DNA of 64,000 bases from JALORV01 sp963754065 (GTDB lineage Bacteria; Pseudomonadota; Gammaproteobacteria; Burkholderiales; Burkholderiaceae_F): contig CAVWFH010000008.1 in NCBI GenBank assembly GCA_963754065.1, positions 1 to 64,000 on the forward strand, given 5' to 3'. Positions 7,967 to 17,235 of this stretch are shown piece after piece. Numbering within the stretch: position 1 is the first letter of the stretch; every line of letters begins with the position of its first letter. The position numbers and the translations under genes were made by a program. The notes below the pieces were generated by a model. It searched no databases. It had not been told where the DNA came from and saw nothing but the letters and a program-made list of their open reading frames with translations.

Positions 7967-10684
7967 ATGAAAACGTTGCTGCTGCTCGACGGATCGAGCT
8001 ATCTGTACCGCGCCTTCCACGCGCTGCCCGACCTGCGTACGGCGGCGGGTGAGCCCACCGGGGCGCTGCGTGGCTTCATCTCGATGTTGCGAACGCTACG
8101 CCAGCAGGTTGCGGCCGACTACCTGGCGTGCGTCTTCGATGCCAAGGGTAAGACGTTTCGCGACGACCTTTACGCCGAATACAAGGCCAATCGTGCCGCC
8201 ATGCCGGAAGATCTGGTGGCACAGATCGAACCGATCCATGCCGCGGTGCGGGCGCTGGGCTGGCCGGTGATCGAAATCGAGGGCATCGAGGCCGACGATG
8301 TGATCGGCACGCTGGCGCGCTACGCCGGCGAGCATGGCCTTCGCACCGTGATCTCGACCGGCGACAAGGACCTCGCCCAGCTCGTCAACGAGCACACGAC
8401 GCTGGTGAACACCATGAGCGGCGAAACGCTCGATCCCGCCGGGGTCGAAGCCAAGTTCGGCGTGCCGCCGGCGCGCATCGTCGACTACCTCACGCTGGTC
8501 GGCGACAGCGTCGACAACGTGCCCGGAGTGGACAAGGTCGGGCCGAAGACGGCTGCGAAGTGGCTTCAAAGTTACGGTTCGCTCGATGCCCTCGTCGAGC
8601 GTGCCAGCGAGGTCGGAGGTGCGGTCGGCGAGAACCTGCGCAAGGCACTGCCCTGGCTGCCGACCGGCCGCGCGTTGGTGACGATCAAGACCGATTGCGA
8701 CCTGATGCCGCATGTGCCGTCGATCAACGCGCTCGCGGTCGGTAACGAGGACGCGGAACGGCTGCGCCAGTTGTTCGAGCGCTACGAGTTCAAGTCGTGG
8801 CTGCGCGAGTTGTCCGCCCAGGACTCGGCCGCCGACCCGAGCGATGCGGCGAGCGGGCGACCGCAACAGGATCCGGAGGTGCGACCCGAGTATGAGATGG
8901 TCACGACGCGCGCCCAGCTCGATGCCTGGCTTCAGCGTATCGGTGCCGCGGAACTGACCTGTGTCGACACCGAGACGACCGCGCTCGATCCGATGGCCGC
9001 GCGCCTGGTCGGGATCTCGCTGTCGGTGGAACCGCTGAAGGCCTGCTACATACCGCTTGCGCACCGCTATGCCGGCGTACCGGAGCAGCTGCCGTTCGAC
9101 GAGACGCTCGCCGCGCTGCGGCCCTGGCTCGAGAGTCCGCATCATCGCAAGGTGGGTCAGCACCTGAAGTACGACATGCATGTGTTCGCCAACCACGGCG
9201 TTCGACTGGCCGGGGTCGCCCACGACACGCTGCTCGAGTCCTACGTGCTCGAGGCCCATCGCAGTCACGACATGGACTCCCTGGCCGAGCGCCACCTCGG
9301 GCGCCGGACCATCACCTTTGCCGAAGTCTGCGGCAAGGGTGCGAACCAGCTGCGTTTCGACGAAGTGGCGCTGGACCGTGCGACGGAGTACGCGGCCGAG
9401 GATGCCGAAGTCACGCTTGCACTGCATCACTCGATGTGGCCGCACATCGAGCCGAACGAAAAGCTGCGCGCTGTCTATGAAGGCATCGAGCTGCCGGTGG
9501 CGCAGGTGCTGTTCGGAATGGAGCGCACCGGCGTGCTGATCGATCGCGAGAAGCTGGAGGCTCAGAGCCGGCAACTGGCACAGCGCATCGCAGAACTCGA
9601 GCGCCAGGCGATCGAGCTGGCCGGTCAGCCGTTCAATCTCGGCAGCCCCAAGCAGATCGGCGAGATCCTGTTCGGCCAGCTGAAGCTGCCGGTCGTGAAG
9701 AAGACCGCGAGCGGTGCGCCCTCGACTGACGAGGAAGTGCTGGAAAAGCTCGCGGAGGATTACCCGCTGCCGAAGCTTCTGCTCGAACACCGCGGACTGT
9801 CCAAGCTCAAGTCGACGTACTGCGACAAGCTGCCGCTGAGTGCCGATGAGCACGGCCGCGTGCACACCACCTATGGTCAGGCGATCGCGGTGACCGGGCG
9901 TCTGTCGTCGTCCGACCCGAACCTGCAGAACATTCCGATACGCACGGCCGAGGGTCGCCGCATCCGCGAAGCCTTCATCGCGCCGCCGGGACATCGCATC
10001 GTGTCGGCGGACTACTCGCAGATCGAGCTGCGCATCATGGCGCACATCTCGGAAGATTCCGGCCTGCTCGCTGCCTTCTCCAAGGGCGAAGACATCCATC
10101 GCGCGACGGCCTCCGAGGTTTTCGGGGTACCTGTCGGCGACGTGACGAGCGAACAGCGCCGCTATGCCAAGGTCATCAATTTCGGCCTGATCTACGGGAT
10201 GAGTGCGTTCGGGCTCGCGTCCAATCTCGGTATCGAGCGCGACGCGGCGAAGAGCTACATCGACCGCTACTTCATGCGTTATCCGGGCGTGGCGAAGTAC
10301 ATGGAATCGACACGCGCGCTGGCCAAGCGGCAGGGCTACGTGGAAACAGTATTTGGCCGGCGGCTGTGGCTGCCCGAGATCAATTCGCCCAATGGTCCGC
10401 GTCGTGGCGGCGCCGAGCGCGCAGCGATCAATGCGCCGATGCAGGGCACGGCGGCGGACCTGATCAAGCTCGCGATGATCGCGGTGGCACAGTGGATCGA
10501 GTCGAATTCGTTGGGCACGCGCATGGTCATGCAGGTTCACGACGAACTCGTGCTCGAAGTGCCGGACGCCGAGGTCGAGCAAGTGCGCGAGCGTCTGCCG
10601 GCGCTGATGGCGGGCGTCGCCGATCTGCGCGTGCCGCTGCTGGTCGAACTGGGCGTCGGCGACAACTGGGACGAGGCGCACTGA
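7967..10684 (+). CDS. polA: DNA polymerase I
   Basis: A three-domain repair and Okazaki-fragment polymerase of 905 residues. The N-terminus MKTLLLLDGSSYLYRAFHA begins the 5'-3' exonuclease (FDAKGKTFRDDLY, EADDVIGTLA, VGDSVDNVPGV). The 3'-5' exonuclease follows with CVDTETTALDP, so the metal-binding Asp and Glu of proofreading are kept. Polymerase motif A (SADYSQIELRI), motif B (RRYAKVINFGLIYGMS) and motif C (QVHDELVLEVP) are complete. The start at 7967 replaces a longer in-frame reading because MKTLLLLDGSS is the family N-terminus. No frame break. Confidence 0.97.
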   Translation: MKTLLLLDGSSYLYRAFHALPDLRTAAGEPTGALRGFISMLRTLRQQVAADYLACVFDAKGKTFRDDLYAEYKANRAAMPEDLVAQIEPIHAAVRALGWPVIEIEGIEADDVIGTLARYAGEHGLRTVISTGDKDLAQLVNEHTTLVNTMSGETLDPAGVEAKFGVPPARIVDYLTLVGDSVDNVPGVDKVGPKTAAKWLQSYGSLDALVERASEVGGAVGENLRKALPWLPTGRALVTIKTDCDLMPHVPSINALAVGNEDAERLRQLFERYEFKSWLRELSAQDSAADPSDAASGRPQQDPEVRPEYEMVTTRAQLDAWLQRIGAAELTCVDTETTALDPMAARLVGISLSVEPLKACYIPLAHRYAGVPEQLPFDETLAALRPWLESPHHRKVGQHLKYDMHVFANHGVRLAGVAHDTLLESYVLEAHRSHDMDSLAERHLGRRTITFAEVCGKGANQLRFDEVALDRATEYAAEDAEVTLALHHSMWPHIEPNEKLRAVYEGIELPVAQVLFGMERTGVLIDREKLEAQSRQLAQRIAELERQAIELAGQPFNLGSPKQIGEILFGQLKLPVVKKTASGAPSTDEEVLEKLAEDYPLPKLLLEHRGLSKLKSTYCDKLPLSADEHGRVHTTYGQAIAVTGRLSSSDPNLQNIPIRTAEGRRIREAFIAPPGHRIVSADYSQIELRIMAHISEDSGLLAAFSKGEDIHRATASEVFGVPVGDVTSEQRRYAKVINFGLIYGMSAFGLASNLGIERDAAKSYIDRYFMRYPGVAKYMESTRALAKRQGYVETVFGRRLWLPEINSPNGPRRGGAERAAINAPMQGTAADLIKLAMIAVAQWIESNSLGTRMVMQVHDELVLEVPDAEVEQVRERLPALMAGVADLRVPLLVELGVGDNWDEAH

Positions 10685-10730
10685 GGATGCGGGCAGGGCC
10701 GGTCCTCGCGACTCCACTTTTACGCAGCAA

Positions 10731-11474
10731 TCACAACAGCATCTTGGCGCCGGCAATCAGCAGTACCGCCGCGAGCGCCAGCCGCAGCGCCTTGTGGCCG
10801 AGGCGACGAGCACCAAAACTCGCGCCGATGAGGCCACCCGCAACGACGAGCGCGACCCAGTAGGGCAATGCATCCGGCAGGACCGGCCGGCTGCTCATCA
10901 GGCCCAGCAGCCCGGCCACCGAGTTGACGAGGATGAAAGCGGCCGTCGGTGCCGCGCTCTCCCGCACGGTTGCCCAGCCGGTCAGCACCAGCAGCGGGCT
11001 GAGGAAAATGCCGCCGCCGACGCCGGTCAGACCCGACAGCAGCCCAATGACTGCACCGAGCCCGAGCGCGAGCCACCACGGCGGCGGAGGTCGAGCCGCG
11101 CGCGGTCGCTCGTGTTCCCTTAAGGTCTCAAGGAACAGTCGCGCCGCCGAAAACAGCAGCACTAGGCCGACCAGCACGCCGAACCACGCGACCGGAAGCT
11201 GGGTGCGGCCGCCGACATAGGCCATCGGCATCGCGCTGACGGCGAACGGCAGGAACAGCCGCCAGGCGAATCCGCCGCTGCGCGAGAACTTGTACAGCGA
11301 TATCGAGGACACCGCGACGTTCATCACCAGCGCGGTGGGACGCATGATCGCGGCCGGAAAGCCGGCGAGCCCCATGGTGGCCAGGTAGCCGGACGCGCCG
11401 CCATGGCCGACGGACGAGTACAGGATCGCGGCAATGAAGAACAGCGCGCCGAGGAGCGCGTCTTGCGCAGTCAC
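10731..11474 (-). CDS. TSUP (TauE/SafE) family permease
   Basis: A 247-residue membrane protein with about eight hydrophobic segments, arranged as the two similar halves typical of the TSUP family. The N-terminal half has SVGHGGASGYLATMGLAGFPAAIMRPTAL. The C-terminal half has GLTGVGGGIFLSPLLVL. Family members export sulfite, sulfoacetate or other sulfur or organic anions, and the substrate here is not predictable. It is convergent with polA and lies six bases from the downstream exported-protein gene on the same strand. Confidence 0.85.
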   Translation of the reverse strand: MTAQDALLGALFFIAAILYSSVGHGGASGYLATMGLAGFPAAIMRPTALVMNVAVSSISLYKFSRSGGFAWRLFLPFAVSAMPMAYVGGRTQLPVAWFGVLVGLVLLFSAARLFLETLREHERPRAARPPPPWWLALGLGAVIGLLSGLTGVGGGIFLSPLLVLTGWATVRESAAPTAAFILVNSVAGLLGLMSSRPVLPDALPYWVALVVAGGLIGASFGARRLGHKALRLALAAVLLIAGAKMLL

Positions 11475-11480
11475 GGCAAC

Positions 11481-11987
11481 TCAGCGGAGCAGATACCCCA
11501 ACGGGCGCCACGCGCCGGCCTGGTACGTGAGCGTCACGATCTCGTCTGCGGCCGGGTTCTTCTCGTAGTCGCCGATGAAGCGCACGGTCACGTAGTCGCC
11601 GTCAGGTGCGCCGGGAAGTGACTTCCGATAGGCAGCACCGCTGAGCTTGCGCGACTTGAACTGGCCATACTCGGCCCGGTTCTTCGGCACGCCATCGAGC
11701 CACTGCTGGCGCGTGACCTTCTCGCGGAAAAGCGGCGCGCACTCGTCCCAGGCCTTGCCGTAGTCGGCGCTATCGATCAGTTTCAGCCATTCGGCGGCGA
11801 CCCGGGCAGCCGCTTCCTGCTTGGCCTCGATTACGGGATCGCTGAGCGGTGCGGCGGGGGCGGCAGGGGCGGCGGGGGCGGCCTGAGGCTTTGCCGGCAA
11901 GGTGCCGGTGTTCGCTGGCGGCTTGAGCTGTGCGTTCACGGCACCGGCCGCGATCAGCAGCAGCGTGGCCAAGACTCTTGCGAGCAT
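11481..11987 (-). CDS. DUF4019-like exported protein
   Basis: A 168-residue protein. The start MLARVLATLLLIAAGAVNAQ is a clean signal peptide with an A-x-A-type cleavage site. A Pro/Ala-rich linker (residues 30-50) follows, then a DUF4019-like domain with AAEWLKLIDSADYGKAW and the C-terminal VRFIGDYEKN...ADEIVTLTYQAGAWRPLGYLLR. It is probably periplasmic, function unknown. A longer in-frame reading from 12065 overlaps scpA and is not supported by the signal peptide. Confidence 0.75.
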   Translation of the reverse strand: MLARVLATLLLIAAGAVNAQLKPPANTGTLPAKPQAAPAAPAAPAAPLSDPVIEAKQEAAARVAAEWLKLIDSADYGKAWDECAPLFREKVTRQQWLDGVPKNRAEYGQFKSRKLSGAAYRKSLPGAPDGDYVTVRFIGDYEKNPAADEIVTLTYQAGAWRPLGYLLR

Positions 11988-12024
11988 TGCAGTCCTTTCT
12001 TCAACCGCGGCGCGTGGCGCCGGG

Positions 12025-12906
12025 TCAGGTGGGCGTGTAGGCGAGGCGCACGTAAATCGGCGCAAACGGCGTGGCCTGCGTGATTTCGATCAGCGCCTCG
12101 CGCGCGAGTTCCAGCAGCGCGAGGAAATGCACGATGGCCACCGGCGCCCCGCGCGCGGGATCGAACAGATCCGCGAATTCGACGAAGCGCGTGTTCTGCA
12201 GCCGTCGCAGGATGAAGCTCATGTGCTCGCGCACCGACAGTTCCTCGCGCGCGATGCGATGGTGCGCGTTCAGGCTTGCGCGCTTCAGCACGTCGGCCCA
12301 TGCATCGCGCAGGTCGATGACGTTCACGTCGGGGAAGCGACGCTCGAGCGACTGCTCGATCGTGACGACCGCGCGGACGAAGTCGCGCCCGATGCGTGGC
12401 AGCTGATCGAGCTGCTGCGCGGCGAGCTTGATGCGTTCATATTCGAGCAGGCGGCGCACCAGTTCGGCGCGCGGGTCCTCGACCTCGTCGCCCGTGTCGG
12501 TCTTGCGCAGCGGCAGCAGCATGCGTGACTTGATTTCGATCAGCAGTGCCGCCATCAGCAGGTATTCGCCCGCGAGTTCGAGATTCTTTTCGCGGATCTG
12601 GTCGATGTACGCCAGGTACTGGACCGTCAACGGCGCCATCGGGATATCGAGCACGTTGAAGTGCTGCTTGCGGATCAGGTAAAGCAGCAGATCGAGCGGA
12701 CCTTCGAAAGCCTCGAGGAAGATTTCGAGCGCATCGGGCGGGATGTACAGGTCGTCCGGCAGGCGGAACAACGGCTCGCCATAGAGGCGGGCCAGCGCCA
12801 CGCCGTCGACGATGTCAGGCGTGGAGTCCGTCACCTGCGCCAGTGCGGCGTCGGCGTCGACCGCGTGCGCCGCGCTGTCCGGTGCGTGGTGGACGCTCGG
12901 GTTCAA
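12025..12906 (-). CDS. scpA: segregation and condensation protein A
   Basis: The kleisin subunit of the bacterial SMC-ScpAB condensin. The family core begins at LEIFLEAFEGPLDLLLYLIRKQHFNVLDIPM (near residues 60-90) and continues with YLLMAALLIEIKSRMLLP, the region that binds SMC. The C-terminus resembles the winged-helix end. The 293 residues include an N-terminal extension of about 50 residues with little conservation, so the real start may be slightly further in. It follows the DUF3460 gene without a gap, which indicates one operon. scpB is not in the window. Confidence 0.93.
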   Translation of the reverse strand: MNPSVHHAPDSAAHAVDADAALAQVTDSTPDIVDGVALARLYGEPLFRLPDDLYIPPDALEIFLEAFEGPLDLLLYLIRKQHFNVLDIPMAPLTVQYLAYIDQIREKNLELAGEYLLMAALLIEIKSRMLLPLRKTDTGDEVEDPRAELVRRLLEYERIKLAAQQLDQLPRIGRDFVRAVVTIEQSLERRFPDVNVIDLRDAWADVLKRASLNAHHRIAREELSVREHMSFILRRLQNTRFVEFADLFDPARGAPVAIVHFLALLELAREALIEITQATPFAPIYVRLAYTPT

Positions 12907-13098
12907 CTATTTCGCTTTCGGCTGGTAGACGTAGGCGGGCTGCGGGACACGCGACTGGCGGAAGCGCCGGTACAGGTCCGGATCCGGGTTCCTGTCCCAG
13001 AAGATCGCCCGGCCTTCGCGTTGACCGGACTCGATCGTTGGATCCTGCTGCTTCAGTTCGCGCAGGAAGCGCGTGATTTCGGATTCGTAGGCTGCCAT
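12907..13098 (-). CDS. DUF3460 family small protein
   Basis: A 63-residue protein starting MAAYESEITRFLRELKQQ, with GRAIFWDRNPD and the C-terminal SRVPQPAYVYQ. This is the full DUF3460 pattern found in betaproteobacteria next to scpA. It has no signal peptide or membrane segment and its role is unknown. The start at 13098 is preferred because the extra upstream codons lack the family pattern. The stop codon touches the scpA start. Confidence 0.85.
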   Translation of the reverse strand: MAAYESEITRFLRELKQQDPTIESGQREGRAIFWDRNPDPDLYRRFRQSRVPQPAYVYQPKAK

Positions 13099-13160
13099 GA
13101 CGGCGGATGCGTGGCTGTGTAATCTCCAGCGGCGAAGTTTACGCGAGCGGGAGGCGTGCG

Positions 13161-13670
13161 ATGGGCTGGCTGGCTCGATCATTGGCCGTGGTGGCCGCGC
13201 TGTTCACGGCGGTTGCCTGTGATCCAAGCGGCAAGGTTTACGAGGACGTGCGACTGGCGCGGCTCAAGGAGGGCGAGTCGACCGAGCAGGATGTTCGCAA
13301 GCTCTTCGGGAGTCCCCAGTCCGTGCGCGAGATAGCGGGCGGCAAGGGGCTGGTGTACCCACTCGGTCCGGAGGGCAGTTACACGCTGCTCATCAGGATC
13401 GGTCCCGATGGCAAGTACATCGGTCGTGAAAACCTGCTGACCCGCGCCAACTTTGGACGCGTGACCACCGGCATGAAGCAGGCGGAGGTGCTGTCCGTGC
13501 TCGGGCCGCCGGGGCGCAGCCAGGATTACAAGCTCAAGAACGAAACCGCGTGGGAATGGCGTTTCAACGACGGCGCCGAGACGCGCCTGCTTGTCGTCAT
13601 GTTCAATGCGGACGGCGTGGTCGTGTCGACGGCAATCGAAGAGGACCCGCGCCGCATGGGCGGCGGCTGA
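13161..13670 (+). CDS. BamE/SmpA-like lipoprotein
   Basis: A 169-residue protein starting MGWLARSLAVVAALFTAVACDP. The hydrophobic stretch followed by TAVAC suggests a lipoprotein signal. Two SmpA/BamE-like units follow, LKEGESTEQDVRKLFGSPQSV and VTTGMKQAEVLSVLGPPGR. In each, a helix leads into an LG.P turn. BamE proteins support the outer-membrane assembly machine, but paralogues with other roles exist and this one has two such units, so the name bamE is not given. Divergent from the DUF3460 gene. Confidence 0.75.
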   Translation: MGWLARSLAVVAALFTAVACDPSGKVYEDVRLARLKEGESTEQDVRKLFGSPQSVREIAGGKGLVYPLGPEGSYTLLIRIGPDGKYIGRENLLTRANFGRVTTGMKQAEVLSVLGPPGRSQDYKLKNETAWEWRFNDGAETRLLVVMFNADGVVVSTAIEEDPRRMGGG

Positions 13671-13702
13671 AACGCGAGCTGACCGCCGGCGATCGACCGA
13701 AC

Positions 13703-14218
13703 TCAGGCTGCAGTGCGGCGCACTGCGGTCAGGATGCCGCGCAGTATCTCCAGCGGTCGCGGCGGACAGCCGGGCACCGCGACGTCGACGGGGATGACGT
13801 TGGCGACCTTTCCGCAGCTGGCGTAGCTTTCGCCGAAGATGCCACCGTTGCAGCCGCAGTCACCCACCGCAACGACCAGCCGTGGTTCCGGCGTGGCCTC
13901 GTAAGTGCGTCGCAGGGCGACCTGCATGTTGCGGGCGACCGGGCCGGTGACGAGCAGCATGTCGGCATGACGCGGACTCGCTACAAAGTGCATTCCCCGG
14001 CCCTCGAGGTTGTAGTAGGGATTGTTCAGCGCATTGATTTCGAGTTCGCAGCCGTTGCAGGAACCGGCATCGACCTGCCGGATCGTCAGAGCGCGACCGA
14101 GCAGCGCCAGGAGGTCGGCCTGGATCTGATCGCCGTCCACGCGCCATGCGTCATTGGGTTCGGGCATCGGCTCGGTGCAGATGCCGGTCCTGAGGATCTG
14201 TCTGGCCAGCAGTAGCAT
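13703..14218 (-). CDS. hydrogenase-4 HyfI-like / NuoB-like iron-sulfur subunit
   Basis: The electron-transfer small subunit of an energy-converting hydrogenase-related complex. All four ligands of the proximal [4Fe-4S] cluster are present in 171 residues: C54 and C57 (SCNGCELE), C121 (VGDCGCNGG) and C151 (PGCPPRPLEIL). The family hallmark ALNNPYYNLEGRG is also there. So the cluster site is intact although the partner large subunit has no nickel ligands. It is the last gene of the operon, and its start overlaps the stop of the large-subunit gene by one base. No ferredoxin-like HyfH or HyfA gene is nearby. Confidence 0.88.
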   Translation of the reverse strand: MLLLARQILRTGICTEPMPEPNDAWRVDGDQIQADLLALLGRALTIRQVDAGSCNGCELEINALNNPYYNLEGRGMHFVASPRHADMLLVTGPVARNMQVALRRTYEATPEPRLVVAVGDCGCNGGIFGESYASCGKVANVIPVDVAVPGCPPRPLEILRGILTAVRRTAA

Positions 14219-15774
14219 CAGCGGTCCACTCCGGAGTAGCTCAGGTTGAACGACTTGTTGATCAGCGGGAAGTCGGGAACGATGTTGCCGATCACCGCAT
14301 GTTCGAGCACCGGCCAGTTCTGCCACGAGGGATCGTGGCAATGGCAGCGCCTCAGCAGGCCATTGGCGTCGACTTCAATCGCGACCATGACATCGCCGCG
14401 CCAGCCTTCGACCCAGCCGACGCCCAGCGCGCCATCGTGTGCCACGGCCGGCAGCGGACTGATGACCTCACCTTGCGGAAGTCGCTGCAAGATCGAGTCG
14501 ATCAAGCGCAATGACTCGAACAGTTCGTCGAACCGGACGGCCACACGGGCCGCGACGTCGCCACGTCCGTCCGACGCGATTCGGACGTCCAGCTGGTCGT
14601 AGGGTACGCATCGAAGGTCCACGCGCAGGTCGCGCACCTGTCCGCTGGCTCGCCCGGCGAGGCCGCGCAGTCCGAGCTGCGCGGCAAGCTCCGGGGTCAC
14701 CACTCCGGTGCTGACGAAGCGATCCTGCAGTCCCGGATGTTCCTCGTAGATCGTGCGCAGTGTCATCACTTCGGCGGCGAGTTCGCTGCACTGGCGATGA
14801 AGCCGCTCGAACTGGCTGGCGTCCGGGTCGATCCGGGTTCCGCCGGGAACGATGCAGTCCATCAGCAGGCGGTGGCCGAACACCTCGTCGTTGCACCTCA
14901 GCCAGAGTTCGCGCAGACGGGAGAACTGAGCCAGTCCTGCCGCCAGCGCCGCGTCATTGCCGAGTGCGCCGAGATCACCGAGGTGGTTGCCGACGCGCTC
15001 GCGCTCGAGCAGCAGGGCGCGCAGCCAGGCGGCGCGCGCCGGCACGATCGCGCCCGTGGCCGACTCGGCGGCCATCGAATAGGCCCACGCATAGGCGACA
15101 GTCGAATCACCCGACACACGACCGGCGAGGCGGACTGCCTGGTCCAGCGACATGCCCTCGAAGCGCTTGTCGATGCCCTTGTGGACGTACCCCAGCCGCT
15201 CTTCGAGCCGCAACACCTTCTCGCCGACTACGGAGAACCGGAAGTGGCCCGGCTCGATGATGCCGGCATGCACCGGACCGACCGGGATCTCGTGCACTCC
15301 ATCGCCGGTGACGGGAACGAAGGCATAGGGATCCTGGACCAGTTCGAAGAAGCTTGCCCCATCGGCATCGCGCCGCAGCGGGAAGAAGTCCGCCGGCCAG
15401 GCGCCGTGACGCAGCCACGGCCGATCGTCGTCGCCCAATGCGCGCGCCCCAAGCAGGTCGAAGACCGCGCGCTCCATTCGATTGGCAGCAGGAAACTCGG
15501 CGCTGATCGACGGGAACTCGTACGGGCTCGCCGGCATGGATAGGCGCAGGCACAGCAACTGGCTGCCCTGTGAGTACGCCGCCATGACGACCAGTCCATC
15601 GCCCAGGTCGCGCCGATCCGAGCCCCACAGCGAAACGAGCGTGGCGCCCTCGTGCGCAAGCGCCTGCGCGGCCGCGCGCCACTGAGCGGGATTCACACTC
15701 GCCCAGCCGACCGCCAACTCACCACCCAGTTGCGCGAAGCTGAGTTCTCCGGTTTCGGTCTGTAGCCTGAGCAT
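14218..15774 (-). CDS. hydrogenase-4 HyfG-like large subunit lacking nickel-iron ligands
   Basis: A 518-residue fusion of a NuoC-like N-terminal domain (about 1-150) and a NuoD/HyfG-like domain. Group 4 hydrogenases bind nickel-iron through two CxxC motifs. Here the first is RLAGRV (residues 215-220), with Ala217 and Val220 in place of Cys. The second is DPSWQN (481-486), with Ser483 and Asn486 in place of Cys. The surroundings are otherwise well kept (GYVHKGIDKRFEG, FPLINKSFNLSYSG). It therefore cannot bind nickel in the known way and fits the Ehr (energy-converting hydrogenase-related) group. The real reaction is unknown. Confidence 0.88.
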   Translation of the reverse strand: MLRLQTETGELSFAQLGGELAVGWASVNPAQWRAAAQALAHEGATLVSLWGSDRRDLGDGLVVMAAYSQGSQLLCLRLSMPASPYEFPSISAEFPAANRMERAVFDLLGARALGDDDRPWLRHGAWPADFFPLRRDADGASFFELVQDPYAFVPVTGDGVHEIPVGPVHAGIIEPGHFRFSVVGEKVLRLEERLGYVHKGIDKRFEGMSLDQAVRLAGRVSGDSTVAYAWAYSMAAESATGAIVPARAAWLRALLLERERVGNHLGDLGALGNDAALAAGLAQFSRLRELWLRCNDEVFGHRLLMDCIVPGGTRIDPDASQFERLHRQCSELAAEVMTLRTIYEEHPGLQDRFVSTGVVTPELAAQLGLRGLAGRASGQVRDLRVDLRCVPYDQLDVRIASDGRGDVAARVAVRFDELFESLRLIDSILQRLPQGEVISPLPAVAHDGALGVGWVEGWRGDVMVAIEVDANGLLRRCHCHDPSWQNWPVLEHAVIGNIVPDFPLINKSFNLSYSGVDR

Positions 15775-15777
15775 CGG

Positions 15778-17235
15778 TCAGCCCCCGGCGACCAGTCGTG
15801 CCGCCTGCTGGTACCAGCCTTCGAGGTACGGCGGGATGTACAGGCCGAGCAACAGCGCCAGTGCGAGGTGCACGAAGACGGGGATCAGTGCTGGCGGATG
15901 CGCCAGTGGCTTGACGGTCGTTTCCCCGAACACCATCGGCTGCACCTTGGACAGCACCGCCGCGAACGCGACACCGAGCGATAGCAGCAGGAACGGCGTG
16001 GTCCAGGGGAACTCGCGCATCGCTGTGGTCAGTATCAGGAACTCGCTGGCGAATACGCCGAAGGGCGGCATGCCGAGAATGGCGAGCGAGCCGATCATCA
16101 GGCCCCAGCCGACCGTGGGATTCACGCGGATCAGGCCGCGGATCTGGTCCATCAATTGAGTGCCCGCCTTCTGCGCGGCGTGACCGACCGTGAAGAAGAT
16201 GGCGGACTTCACCAGCGAGTGCACGGTCATGTGCAGCAGCCCGGCAAAGCTGGCGATCGGGCCGCCCATGCCGAATGCAAACGTGATCAGTCCCATGTGC
16301 TCGATCGACGAGTACGCGAACATGCGCTTGATGTCGCGCTGGCGCGAGATGAAGAACGCTGCCAGCACCACCGAGAGCAGGCCGAAGCCCATCATCAGGT
16401 CGCCGGCGAAGCGCGTGCCGAGCGCGCCGTCCGCCAGGACCTTGCAACGGAGCACGGCATACAAGGCGACGTTGAGCAGCAGGCCCGAGAGCACCGCAGA
16501 GATCGGCGTTGGACCTTCGGCGTGTGCGTCGGGCAGCCAGTTGTGCAGCGGAGCCAGGCCGACCTTGGTGCCGTAGCCGACCAGAAGAAAGACGAACGCC
16601 AGCGAGATCACGGTGGGCTCGAGTTGGCTTTTGGCCGCATCCAGAGACGTCCACAGCAGTCCGCCGCCACCGGCGCCGACCACCCGCTCGGCCGCGAGGT
16701 AAAGCAGGATCGTGCCGAACAGTGCCTGCGCGATGCCGACACCGCACAGGATGAAGTACTTCCAGGCGGCTTCGAGGCTGGCCGGCGTGCGGTACACGGC
16801 CACCAGCAGCACGGTGGCGAGCGTGGCCGCCTCCATCGCGACCCACAGCAGTCCCATGTTGTTGGTGGTCAGCGCCAGCAGCATCGTGAAGCTGAAGAGC
16901 TGATACATGCTGTGGAAGAGCCGCATGCGGGGCGGAGTCATCTTGCCGTGGTCGCGTTCGATGCGCATGTAGGGTCGCGCAAAGAGCGCCGTGGTGAACG
17001 CAACGAGCGCCGTCAGCGCCACCAGGAAGACGTTCAGCGAGTCGACGAAGAACTGCTCGTGCAGAACGAGGATCGGGCCGTCGGCGATGATCTGGATCGT
17101 CAACACCACCGAGGCGATGAAGGTCGCCAGGCTGAAGGCCACGTTGACCTCGGACGCGCGATCCTGGTGGCCGATCAGGCCGAGCACGGCGGCGCCGAGG
17201 AGCGGGATTGCGAGGATGGCGAGCAGCGCTTCCAT
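15778..17235 (-). CDS. hydrogenase-4 HyfF-like proton-pumping membrane subunit
   Basis: A 485-residue antiporter-type subunit related to NuoL/M/N, with about 14 transmembrane segments. The start MEALLAILAIPLLGAAVLG shares one base with the stop of the hyfE-like gene. Family signatures include GYGTKVGLAPLHNWLPDAHAE and RDIKRMFAYSSIEHMGLI. The conserved lysines and histidines of the proton channel are visible (K in GTKVG, H in PLHNW). It is followed after three bases by the large-subunit gene. An unbroken reading frame seems to run from hyfC into this gene, but only because of an extra base at the end of hyfC. Confidence 0.9.
   Translation of the reverse strand: MEALLAILAIPLLGAAVLGLIGHQDRASEVNVAFSLATFIASVVLTIQIIADGPILVLHEQFFVDSLNVFLVALTALVAFTTALFARPYMRIERDHGKMTPPRMRLFHSMYQLFSFTMLLALTTNNMGLLWVAMEAATLATVLLVAVYRTPASLEAAWKYFILCGVGIAQALFGTILLYLAAERVVGAGGGGLLWTSLDAAKSQLEPTVISLAFVFLLVGYGTKVGLAPLHNWLPDAHAEGPTPISAVLSGLLLNVALYAVLRCKVLADGALGTRFAGDLMMGFGLLSVVLAAFFISRQRDIKRMFAYSSIEHMGLITFAFGMGGPIASFAGLLHMTVHSLVKSAIFFTVGHAAQKAGTQLMDQIRGLIRVNPTVGWGLMIGSLAILGMPPFGVFASEFLILTTAMREFPWTTPFLLLSLGVAFAAVLSKVQPMVFGETTVKPLAHPPALIPVFVHLALALLLGLYIPPYLEGWYQQAARLVAGG

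Noticed and set aside
8096..10756. 886-codon open frame on the minus strand
   Set aside because: Antisense shadow of polA, with no recognisable motif.
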